The notes under the pieces are model-generated. The model saw nothing but the letters and a program-made list of their open reading frames with translations, was not told the origin of the DNA and made no database searches. 64,000 nt of DNA from Liolophura sinensis (lineage: Eukaryota; Mollusca; Polyplacophora; Chitonida; Chitonidae), in the NCBI RefSeq assembly GCF_032854445.1, contig NC_088302.1, forward strand, positions 34,007,979-34,071,978, in the 5' to 3' direction. Of this stretch, positions 40,215 through 50,825 are shown in pieces. A program made the translations under genes and the position numbers. Numbering within the stretch: the first letter of the stretch is position 1; every line of letters begins with the position of its first letter.

Positions 40215-40395
40215 AACGGCGGTGGGATATCTGAAGACTCCACTGGGAGGGGATGAAGATCTTGGCGAGTTTTTCTGTTACAATCTGCTGTTTTTGCCTC
40301 TTTTTGAGCCACCTTCCAGCCCCATGTCAACACTTGACGTTCTAATCGCGGTAGCGCCACTTCCGGGGTGCATCTCTGTTAAGGGGAAGTAACTC
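40215..40395 (-). promoter_or_regulatory. PAM: Candidate noncoding first exon and promoter of PAM
   Basis: This is a locally GC-richer block. On the minus strand it ends in an excellent donor (CCGCCGTT|GTAAGTATG) at 40215. It is the only strong exon-like unit upstream of the PAM 5' UTR acceptor at 33922 on this strand. It contains a short upstream open frame starting ATGCACCCCGG. The transcription start is not visible; the 3' edge at about 40395 is approximate. Confidence 0.4.
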
Positions 40396-41394
40396 TCACA
40401 AACATTCCGTCAGATAACGCCTAGGCTGTAGACACAAAAAGCTAACCAGTAGAGGGTCGCGTGTGACTTTGTCATGAATATTCATAAGTATTCCAGGGTA
40501 GTGTAAAAATGATGACTTCACTTAACTCTTGGAAAATCAAATTCAATACTTTCATTTTGTCTCTGTGCATAAAGAAGGAAAATCCAGTGTTTATGAAGGT
40601 TCACATTTACTTATAAACCTCTGTAATTGTTTAACGCCAGAGTACATGTAGGCTACATGTAGGCCTACTTTGCGTTAGACTTTCAGATCACGAGCAAGCT
40701 CCCGTGCGGTGAATCCTCTCATTTTCTCTCTTAGGCCCAGTCTTAGCAAAAGAGTAGTACCATGTGAGGTGATTTATAACTAACCACTTCTAGGCCTATT
40801 AGTCATGATTGTTTGGGTTAGTAAATTATTTGAACGATCTCATTCTGTAAAGGATTTATAAGAAGTCACTTGGTAAAGCCTATATGCGATTTAAGCTGGG
40901 TGCAGAGGTTCAATCCCAAGTCGAATCGTGTCTTAGGCCTTCGAAAATTGTCAGTCTTGGCATTGGTGATGGTAGGATACTTTAACTCACAAGGGATCGA
41001 GTCATACGTATCTAATATCTTCAACGCAGCGTTCCAGGGAAGCAGCACGAATATATGATATGACTTGAATAAAATTGAAAGCGATGTAGGCCTACGTTTC
41101 AAGAATGAAAAAACAGAAACACTACGTCTAGGTAACAATCTGACGCTTCGAAGCTTAGGAATTCCAAGCTTATATGCAATTTATACTTCGTGAGATAACT
41201 GTAAGTCCTGCAAGTATAAGACTTTTTAAAGACTTGCTAAAGGCAAAGAAAACACTAGAATAAAGTACCGGTATTAACCAGATGAAAAACCATTAAACAC
41301 TGTCTAGGAAAATAGTTTGATTTACATTTTACGTTCTCAGAATTTTTCTAACCAGTTAAAAATGCATTTAAACATAGGATTCTATCGTGGTCTG

Positions 41395-41545
41395 TTGAGA
41401 CAGACCACGACAGAGGGACCATCCGCGCGTTGCTGGCAGACCTTCCAACGTAAGACCAGAGAGACGCCAGCTTGATCACTTTAGTGAGAGGCTTCTGAGG
41501 CATTTCGCTGCGCTGGCAGGATAACCTTAGCAACGGAGGCCTCAA
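41395..41545 (-). mobile_element. SINE family A, head part only
   Basis: CCATCCGCGCGTTGCTGGCA, TGAGAGGCTTCTGAGGCATT and GCGCTGGCAGGATAACC match the tRNA-proximal half; the tail half is absent. Confidence 0.65.
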
Positions 41546-41649
41546 CAGTTTGAGTATATACGCATGTTTTGTATAGATATATGTGATGCTTTTTAAATGG
41601 TATGGACACATAATTCGATTAAAAAGTGTTGGTTAATTCAGGCCCGTCA

Positions 41650-41885
41650 CTGCTTGTACGGACTGTCTCGTTAATGGTTAGAGCGTCCGATTCAAAGTCG
41701 GGAGACAAGAGATCAAACCCAGTTAAGTCCAGCCTTAAAAATAGTACTTACTGCTACCTCGCCAAGAGCTCGGTGAGCATTCTAAAGCAAGCTACGAAGG
41801 GTAAATGGTTAGCCGTGTGTTAGTATCCTGTGACTGGGTAGGGTATAATGTCAGATGTCTTCGGCACCACTTTGGCGTCATGAAT
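41650..41885 (+). mobile_element. tRNA-derived SINE, family B, second copy
   Basis: The head TCGTTAATGGTTAGAGCGTC and B box AGATCAAACCCAG are followed by TAGTACTTACTGCTACCTC. The same 3' motif (AGATGTCTTCGGCACCAC, ACTTTGGCGTCATGA) then follows as in the copy at 240-486. It is diverged from that copy. Confidence 0.6.
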
Positions 41886-42689
41886 TCGCCCTGCCACAAG
41901 AAAACACAGTATAGGCCTTACAGTCTCTGTTGAAACACCCTGCAAATCCCTGTGCGGGGATCTGGAGACCACTAATCCACACTGGCCTATGGAAACGAAC
42001 CTACAAACACCTAGCCGATTAAGACTGTTGATGCCGCTTCATATCAGAAGTAGGTTGATCGTGGAGGTAGAATCTTTGACAAGAGCGGAACGACTATCAC
42101 AGTCTATTAGGCGAGGGTCCAAAGGCCCCCTAGGCCCCGGAAGCTCCGGGACATTAGATCGCAGGAGAGAGAATCTGAGTGATTTCGAAGTGTTTCGAAT
42201 GCAGATTTGGACAATGTGTACACATTCATTTTCACATTAAAAAAACAAAAACAACAAAAAACAACTCAAGTTCAGCTTATGTGGGGTTGAAAACAGGCTG
42301 TCCCTGAATACATAGTTTTTATTGTCATGGGTTCCAGAGTTACAAACAGTACAAATAAAACTGCGTCATCTGTCTTGTCCACCGGACGGAAATGGCTACT
42401 GCTGCCTGCGCGGTACGATTCAAGAGAGGTACTTCTGTAAAAAAACACGCCGTCTTCCACCGGGAAGAATATGGAGTGGTTCACATAACAGAACATGTCT
42501 AAATAGGCCTATATACTATTTAGTAAATTGGTACGAAATTGAAATATATAAGCTACAGCAAATATTTGTGGAATGAATGTTAATAGCTAGGTAAGAAATA
42601 TTCTCAGATATATTCTCAGTTTTCTCAGATTCTCACTATAAAGGCCAATGCACAGCTTGTGCCGGGCACTGCAGTTTCAACCACTCATA

Positions 42690-42745
42690 AACCTGCCGTC
42701 ATATAAGTAAAATATTCTTGGGTACTACATTAAACATCAATCCAA
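42690..42745 (+). mobile_element. SINE 3' tail fragment
   Basis: GTCATATAAGTAAAATATTC and TTGGGTACTACATTAAACAT resemble the common 3' end of families A and C. Confidence 0.5.
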
Positions 42746-43866
42746 TATATACTTGTAATAACCCAGACCCAGATGTGATCACGATTTTACAAGACTCAGT
42801 ATCTGTGCTGTTTCTTCGAGATGATCTTAAGGGTCTTATAGATGGTCATGAAGCTCGTTGAAGATACTACTAATTGGACATAGGCCCTATATAAGTATAT
42901 TCAACTCGCTGTGCGGGTGAAAATTTATGCGTCATGTGGAGAAGGTCGATAGTTACTTGCCAAAGTCCCGTGGTTTTCACCTTGAGCTGCACACTGTAAT
43001 AACGAACAACGTATGTATTTTTATAGTGAAATTTGCTGGCAGTAGATTCTACAGTTCATTTTCTTGTAAATAGGCACCTCTCTTCTGACTGTACACAGCC
43101 AACTGCAGCTATACTTGCGTATAGATAATAATGTAAATCAAGATAGTCTCATGTTTTTTCGGAGCTAAAGAATGGTAGATGCATATGAAAATAAATCAAA
43201 TATACAGAGACATTCTGTGAAGTTCTAGTGAATAATCCTAGCTAAACTGATAATACGTAATTCGGTGCTATACTGTATTTCAGAACTGTAACATTAGTAT
43301 ATACAGTATATTTTTGTGCATCTTCTCGTTTTGGCCAGAAAAACAGTAACTTTAACTATAAGCACATATAATATTTAATGGCATTATCATGGAAATTTCT
43401 GCCCCATAGATGAAAATAGTATCTAAACAGCAATAAAACTGAAAGACTGAAAAGCATTGCATCCTTGGAGACATTTCATGATACCTTGTCTGGCATTTTC
43501 ACCACAACATACATGTGTCCCCAAATTCCGTTTGTGAAAGTGACCATGCAAACTTCGCATGGTTCTGTAACGTTTTTTCATATGTTGATCTGTACTATAT
43601 ATTGGTTTCCAATTAAGCTAACCGCGCAAGTGTGTCATTTAATAGTCCATCTAAATTATCTGTAAAAAATTGCACCCCCCCCCCCATCAATCCAAATATT
43701 AATTTAATCAAACAAATCATGTGCAACCAGGATATATATGTGTAAATACCTTTTCAGAATATAAGATAGCTATATTTTGAATGCTCATCCATCTATGTAT
43801 TTGATCAATGTAACATTTATCTAAGCCTAATATCCGTTTTCTAAGCCTAATGGTCGTTGATGACCA
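42746..43866. other. No gene recognised
   Basis: AT-rich, with a short poly-C run near 43675; nothing else supported. Confidence 0.5.
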
Positions 43867-44085
43867 CATTTCTTCCACCAGTATGTTGTACATATGTGTA
43901 AGTCAAATACGGACAAAATCTTCATCACCGTATATACATGTAACTTGCCCAAGGTCGGTGATTCATCCCGGCCACAAAAGATTCCTAAACCAATAAATCT
44001 GACCACCATTGTATAAGTGAAATAGTGTTGAATATGGCGTTAAACAATGAAAACTCAAATAAATATGCAAATAAATAAAGATATG
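43867..44085 (+). mobile_element. SINE family C copy
   Basis: CTTCCACCAGTATGTTGTAC, CTTGCCCAAGGTCGGTGATT, CCATTGTATAAGTGAAATAG and GGCGTTAAACAATGAAAACT appear in the same order as in the 54775 copy, ending in an AAATA-rich tail. Confidence 0.55.
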
Positions 44086-44147
44086 TATGCAGCTGATACA
44101 AACATTATACTCCATTATATGGTTTACAGCATATTGTTATGACTTCA

Positions 44148-45242
44148 TGCACTTTAAACCATGGAAGCTGGATAAGGCCGTCATTGTACCATCTTTCCAT
44201 CGTCCGCCGATGGCACGATGATGGGTAGCAATGGCACGATGGCACGAAGCGGTGACACGATGCTAGCATCGTACTATCGCTTCGTGCCATCGTGTCATCT
44301 CTTCCTGCCATTGTGCCACAGCCACCCAAAGAATAATCACGTGAACAGAGCACTGTGGTCTTTGTGTTTTAATTTTCCGCAACTGATACTTGTGCAAAAT
44401 TACTCATATTACACATGCACCCATATGGGTTTGTCGGGTGTTTACCTTTCAGCGTTTACACACAGTTAATCTGCACAAGCTCGGTTTCGACAACAAGAAC
44501 ATTATCTCGGGTGACGTAGTATAAAAAAAAAACAGTGGCATGCTGGATATTGGGTGGAGTTCAGGATGTTTTGACGGAGTGTGACATCTGTTACCTAAAC
44601 TTCTATCAACTTAAATCTAAACCCTGTTTTTCCAACTCTTCCATATTAGACATTGTTCGCAGGTCTCACGGCAGTATGGTTTTAGAACTGGGTATAAAAA
44701 ACATTGTAGTCTATTCGCTGAGACAGTAGTGTAGACTGTGTTACTGCGCGGAGATTTGTTCTAAGAGATGTTGGTGCACCTATTGTAAAACAAACTCGTC
44801 TTCACTGTTTAGCATGCAACTTATTCTTGAATAATTATAACGTCACCCGAGGTAATGAGTTCTCGGCGTTGAAAAGAGGCTTATGGAGTTTAACATAATG
44901 AGTTAGGTTTATTTTTTTATTTATTTGATTGGCGTTTTACGCCGTACGACGATTTCACGTATACAACGGCGGCCGGCATTATGGTGGGAGGCAGAGCCCA
45001 GGGGAAACCCACAACCATATGAATTAGAAAAAAAAGTATTCTAACCTCTTTCTAACTGAAATGAACAGACTATAGTAATAAACTGTATGTTCCACAATAC
45101 AAAACATCACTTGTCATAAGGCCTATGGCACGATGGCACGACTCGATGACACAACGACACAAAGCGATGCCATCGCCGAACGATGATACGATAGTACAAC
45201 TGATGACCTTATCCGGCTTTTATCTTTAACCATTTAAAGTAT
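44148..45242. repeat. Inverted pair of GC-richer 'GGCACGATGGCACGA' repeats with nested fold-back
   Basis: The left copy (44148-44320) has ACTTTAAACCATGGAAGCTGG, GATAAGGCCGTCAT and GGCACGATGGCACGAAGC. The right copy (45120-45242), reversed, has ACTTTAAATGGTTAAAG, GCCGGATAAGGTCATCA and the same GGCACGA array. Between them ATCTCGGGTGACG (44507-44519) is inverted as CGTCACCCGAGGTAA (44843-44857), and a SINE tail lies at 44907. Confidence 0.55.
44907..45017 (-). mobile_element. SINE family A, head-truncated, 9-bp TSD
   Basis: The tail and core GATTGGCGTTTTACGCCGTA and GGCATTATGGTGGGAGGCAG are present. The flanks ATGAGTTAG (44898) and ATGAATTAG (45018) differ by one base. Confidence 0.75.
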
Positions 45243-46271
45243 ATAATACTTATGAAAAATAACCAGTCGAATTAAATGATTAATATAAATAAATATAAAG
45301 TCTACCCCAGAATCATGAAGCTGTCTTTAAGTCAAAGAGTCTTATCTTGGGGTATGATTCCTGAACTCAAAATTGAAGTTCAATACTAATTTTCATTCTT
45401 GTCATGATTGCCTAATACAACTCTTAGTGTTAAAATAAAACCCCTTAAAGTAAGTCATAATTTTAGCGCAGTAAACTTTTTAGATGTTAAGAGTATGAAG
45501 TGTGACTTACCTGTAAGTCTAAGAGAGCCACAGTACGTGATGCTTGGGCTTTGAGTTAATTGTGTGATATCTCTGCATTCAAAAGATCCACATGCATAGA
45601 TATGTAAATATGTAACGGTGTACATGGTATCTTCAGGTTACTGCATGTAGAGACACGCGGTGTTCAGGCAGACCATGAAGGCATGCTGGCGAGCACCTGC
45701 TACGGGGTCATGTGGATTGCACTCACGGGTGGACGGAGTAACGTCACGCTTCATCACTGTAACGTGACTGAATCAACCCTGGTGGTGGGAAGTTAATTCA
45801 GGTATAAACAGACGATTTTGTGCTTTATAACGTAGCAGTGGTTTTCTCTCATTACGCAAAATCAGCACGACTAGATAAAACGACAGCGTATATATGCTTA
45901 ATTAAAGACATTGCTGAGCCCATAACTTAGATTTCACAACCTTAATGTGCTTTAATTGATTTTTTTTTTAGTTACGGGATATAAATATACAACTTTAAGA
46001 ACACCACGCATACACCATTAACAGTCTCTCTTGAAAACGTGTTTAAATTGATATTTGAATCCTCAGTATTTATTTGTACAAGTATATATACTTTTATATC
46101 ATTACGTGAGAAAAATATGAATGTATCGGTATATATATGTGCATATATACATATATGGAATTATTTATTTGTAATTTTGATCGGTTATTTTCTCTTACTG
46201 CATGGCGAGAATTTTGCAACATGCTAATTTACCTCTTGCACCCGACCCCTCTCAGCCCGATACTGCTCCCG

Positions 46272-46414
46272 ATGCTAGTGTCACGTGACTGTCGGAATTT
46301 CTTCGCTCGGCAAGGCCAGCTGGCTGCAGTGTTAACGCTAGCCTTTACTCTGGCTGCCGGTACCTCATTTAACGGAATCCATCATCTCTCAAGTCACACA
46401 CATCGGCACACCAC
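46272..46414 (+). CDS. Weak candidate first exon with hydrophobic N-terminal segment
   Basis: An ATG opens 47 codons with a hydrophobic stretch (QLAAVLTLAFTLAAGTSF) and stops at a consensus donor CCAC|GTAAGT (phase 2). It could start a secreted protein, but no phase-compatible downstream exon was found, so the call is tentative. Confidence 0.18.
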
Positions 46415-48245
46415 GTAAGTAACGGTAAATTATAATTAACCATTCAATTTCAACATCTCTTAAGCGAGATTCAAACATGTATGTGTCATCAGCAATAGTG
46501 CTGACAAAGACGATGTGATCGTCTTTTGGGGGAGCTAAACGTGCAATACCTGCCAGTCCATTGACATCTGGCTAGGCCGGTGCTGGGACTGTCGAAGGAT
46601 CTTGGTCTAAGAGAATGTCTTGCTTGCTCTGTGACGCTACATGGTTTGTCTGCAGGCGCCATATGAAGCTTAATGGTGGTCCAACATTTGACGGAATAAA
46701 CGCGGTTAGACTGGAACCATTGTGTCAATCTCTTGACCAAATATAATCCGGATGGAGATGGTGTATGCCTGAAATGTATGAATGGTTTTGTCGTAAAAAC
46801 CTGATAGAGGCAAACGACAGACAGACAAACCTTGCCATTTTATTATCTCTAGAGGCATAATGCACCATGACGTCATTTTGAAGGCGGTCTTTTTAAATGT
46901 ATGTTATACTTACATAAATGCATCACTGACATATTTTTTCCCATGAAGAAAATGTTTTTGACGAATGATCAGTTGTGAGAAAAATTGAGGAAAGGAAAGC
47001 GGGGGGGAATATCCAACATCTTAAAGTTAGAAATTGTTAACGTGTCATTCTTGAAAAACGGAATGGATGAAAAGGAGCACGGCGCCATCTTGGTTTTTGC
47101 CATGTGTCTCTTGTTTCTTAAATTCCCGGTGGTAAACATCCCTGACACAAAAAAGGAAAGCTTTAGTTTGTTTCATCAATTGCCAGGGTACAAATCTCTT
47201 TGTCAATTTGGCGTGGAAGGCTACCCCGAGAGCGGGATGTTTGATTAGAGTGCTGACTCATGGATGGATCGAAATACCGCTCCCCCGACTACCCCCTACC
47301 CGCCACCCCACCCGCTATAACCAGGATCAACTTAACGGCCTTGTCAGAAAGCTAGACTCTGGAACTGTCTATAACTGGTCCTGCTCATACCGCGCATCCC
47401 TCTGCGGAATTATGATATTCGCTCAAACCATATCATAGGAGTTCGTTTATAGGAGTCACATACCTCAGCTATTATATGCGTGCTTCCACTCAGCCTGTGT
47501 AAGACGAGATCAATTCCTTTTTACGTATTAACGTTCAACGTCTAATGCGTCTAGCTTAAATGATGCTTACTAACTCGAGTCTCCAGTAAAAAGCATGATC
47601 CTTTGTTGGAAAGGGAGCAGAATAAAGATCAAGTGCAGTTCTTTAGAAAGTAAATTTACATGGCGCCAGAAACAAACAACTGCCAAATCTGGAGTCAAAA
47701 GAGCTACACCGATTGTTTAATTCGCTTGACGTTGGACTGTTAAATCTGCAGCAATGTGTATGTGGCAGAAATGCAACGGTATAGTGCAAGCCGGGCTCCC
47801 AAGATTGCTTGTTAGCAATTATATATGGAGATATTGAATGGCCAAATATGGTAACGCAAACTGAGACCAGAATTGTGTCAACACGTAAGATCACGTTAAC
47901 CAGAGCTGTTGTTTTTTCCCCTATACATCATGTTTCCACCAAATCAAGCTTTCTTATCAGATCAGCTCTTGCCAAAATTTTTCATGGTTTAACTAATCGA
48001 ACTGTGACGTTATCGTTGGATTTAACCACGCTGGCGTGAGTTTAACCCAACATGATTGAGCACATGTCATATTTCTACAGGCAAGTCACCGACCATGTAG
48101 AATTATGGTGATAACTTTTATCAACGTTTATCTCATAAATAACGGTTAGCGACACATATCCTTATAATGTTTATTTGAAACTAAGGTCATATAAATTTTT
48201 AAAAAGCTTAATTCGATGAGTATGTATTTGTATGGTTATATATGG
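46415..48245. other. No gene recognised
   Basis: Mixed-composition intergenic sequence; the short frames on both strands lack splice or family support. Confidence 0.45.
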
Positions 48246-48250
48246 TGTAT

Positions 48251-48307
48251 GAGTCATCGATTCGTCATGAGACTAAGGTAGTCCGTCTATCTTAATCCCG
48301 GATAGGG

Positions 48308-48367
<60 letters not shown>

Positions 48368-48421
48368 TCATCGATTCGTCATGAGACTAAGATAGTCCGT
48401 CTGTCTTAATCCTGGATAGGG

Positions 48422-48487
<66 letters not shown>
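48251..48487. repeat. 114-bp tandem duplication, each copy ending in a long (TA)n run
   Basis: GAGTCATCGATTCGTCATGA begins at 48251 and again at 48365. The unique parts differ at about three positions. TA runs fill about 48310-48364 and 48424-48487. Confidence 0.9.
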
Positions 48488-48489
<2 letters not shown>

Positions 48490-49715
48490 CATGTAATGCG
48501 CCTAGCATATGGCTGTCTTGTACGATGATAAAATCTTGCCTTCTACAAAATTTGTGATGTTTAGCTCGTTTTAAAACATAACTGGGTTTTCATTCTTTGT
48601 TCGCTATCTCATATGTGAAGGGAAATAAAATGGGTGATTGTGACATGTAGACGATATAGAATGAAATATTAAAAGAAGGAAGAAGGTATCTGCTTTGTGT
48701 AACTTAACTGAACGCAAGGAACGGATTACAAGCTTCTGGCAATGCGTTCTCTGCATTTATAAGCCATGTATGCTTCCGAACGTTCGAACATAATGAGGGT
48801 GTGGCTATCGCTCTAATGAGACATGTTTATTGTATCTTATTATATCTTATGGATGTTTGAAAGGGGTGGAGGAGAATTTTTCCTGTCTGTTCCCTTCCAG
48901 AATAAGTCTTGTGACTGTGGACTTCAAAAGTATGCAAAGCGCTCGTGTGCCACTGTCGCAGTTTCCAGAGTATAGGCATATATACATGGGAGAAAAATAC
49001 TGTTAGGATTAAATAAAATGTGATGACTTTTTGGAAGTAACTAATGAGGCTGTATGCTTCGTATCTGACTGATCTGAAAACACCGAAGATTTGCACTTGA
49101 TACCGACAAACCTTTCATCAGACTACATTATACACCGTCGACTGGCGAAGCGTCAATATGTATACATAAAACATCGGCGCTATATTTGATTCTAGACAAT
49201 GCCAGTAGTATATGTAACATTTGGAAATGAGTACAAATCTACTTGGGTAAATACTACTTATTTGGACATGGGGATAACGGGATTTGTTTCCGTTCCAAAG
49301 TGCAGGACAACAGCAGATATACAAGAGAGGAAATACTGTGCTACATATGTTCCTTTGTGTTAAATGCATCGATCCCACAAAAGCGCACATTAACTGAGTT
49401 GTCAACATGAATATTTGACAACCTTACTGTTGGACATCTCTCCTGATGATCATAGATATTGTAGGCATTTCCAATTTTCTATGATAAAATCACGTTCTAA
49501 GAGATGTTGCAAGCGATGTTGCAAGTTACCGGTAACCAGTTCACTCGTTTATCCATTTTCACATGCAATTTATGTATTGTTGTTCCTAATTAGCTAGTAT
49601 AATTAATATAAGCTAGTTAATTAGTATAATGGTGAGATTTTGTTGATATACGGTAAATGAAAAAATATCTATCCTATCTGACAACACATTTCTTTGTCTG
49701 AATGCTGAAGTTGTG

Positions 49716-49717
<2 letters not shown>

Positions 49718-49746
<29 letters not shown>
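49718..49746. repeat. (TA)n microsatellite
   Basis: A short pure TA run of about 28 bp. Confidence 0.9.
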
Positions 49747-49748
<2 letters not shown>

Positions 49749-50471
49749 GTGTATTCGTACGTTAGTATTTCATAACGTTAATTCTCATTAGCTCTATATG
49801 GGTGTGTGTTTCTACGCGAACATAGCCCCATAGGCCAACATTGCTTATGTTACATCTTAGTTCAGAAATACATGTACATTTGCATGGATAGTACTTAGTA
49901 GTATAGTATTCAAGCTGTAAAGAATTGTTATTCTTAGTTAATTTCGAAGATGTGCGAGTATCGATATATTTTCCCTGGGTGTAACTTAATTAGTGCTGAT
50001 TGAAGGAACAATCCAAAATCATTAAGCATACAAAGACATTGTACTGTACAATGGCATTAGGTTGACTAGAATTTTTTACTGAAAGCTAGATATGCAGCCA
50101 TGAAGACAAGTGTACTTCAAATTCGAAGCAAGAAGCCTGAATTTCTGTGATAGTAGAGAATATACTTTATAACTGGTGAGTATAGCTTCTTGAAAGCTTA
50201 AGTAACAGTATGCTAGGGAATTTTGCAAACAATTTTAATGCACATTTAAAAAAAAAAGACTAAACTATGCAGTCCGTCCATCAGTGTGTATACTCTAATC
50301 TGTCCACGTTCAACCAGGCACACGCAAATCTGAAGCTTTTTAAACTTGTTTTTTTTTTCGTCCGCCTTGCAATTTCGGATCTCAAGCAGATGGTGCAAAT
50401 TATGGTGACGTTTCGAGGATTGATGTCTGGTCTCAAAAAAGCTGAGTCATCTTAACTGCCCATCCTTATAG

Positions 50472-50825
50472 CTTGTGGGGCTGAAGGATGCTCGGATAAG
50501 ACATCAGCGAATGCATTATCAACAGCTGGGAATCCGGAGAGCAGCGTATGTAATGATACAGTATCCGTTTACACTTGATGATACGTCTCCAGAGCACGAC
50601 AAACGCTATGCTATAAAGTTATACACAAAATACCCGGAGCCTTCCAGCTATCTCAACATTCCGTTACCCAATGGTTCCAAACAGCTCAGAATACAGACAA
50701 AAAAGGTCTATGTTCAGAGGCACATGGCGCGCAACCTCAACTTGCTGCACGTGGCTTTCATACAGATAAGCGGGAAAAAAGTTTACGTTTTTTTCGGTGA
50801 CAGACGATTTCTAGGCTACAGGCTG
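50472..50825 (+). CDS. Orphan exon-like open block, 118 codons, function unknown
   Basis: The open frame begins right after an acceptor (CATCCTTATAG, whose TAG is the in-frame stop) and ends exactly at a consensus donor (CTG|GTGAGT). It is 354 bases, phase 0 on both sides, and its base composition is more coding-like than the surroundings. The translation is basic and strand-rich, including RYAIKLYTKYPEPSSYLNI and QISGKKVYVFFGDRRFLGYR. I recognise no family and cannot find its partner exons with confidence. It may be an internal exon of a plus-strand gene, a relic exon, or chance. Confidence 0.35.
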
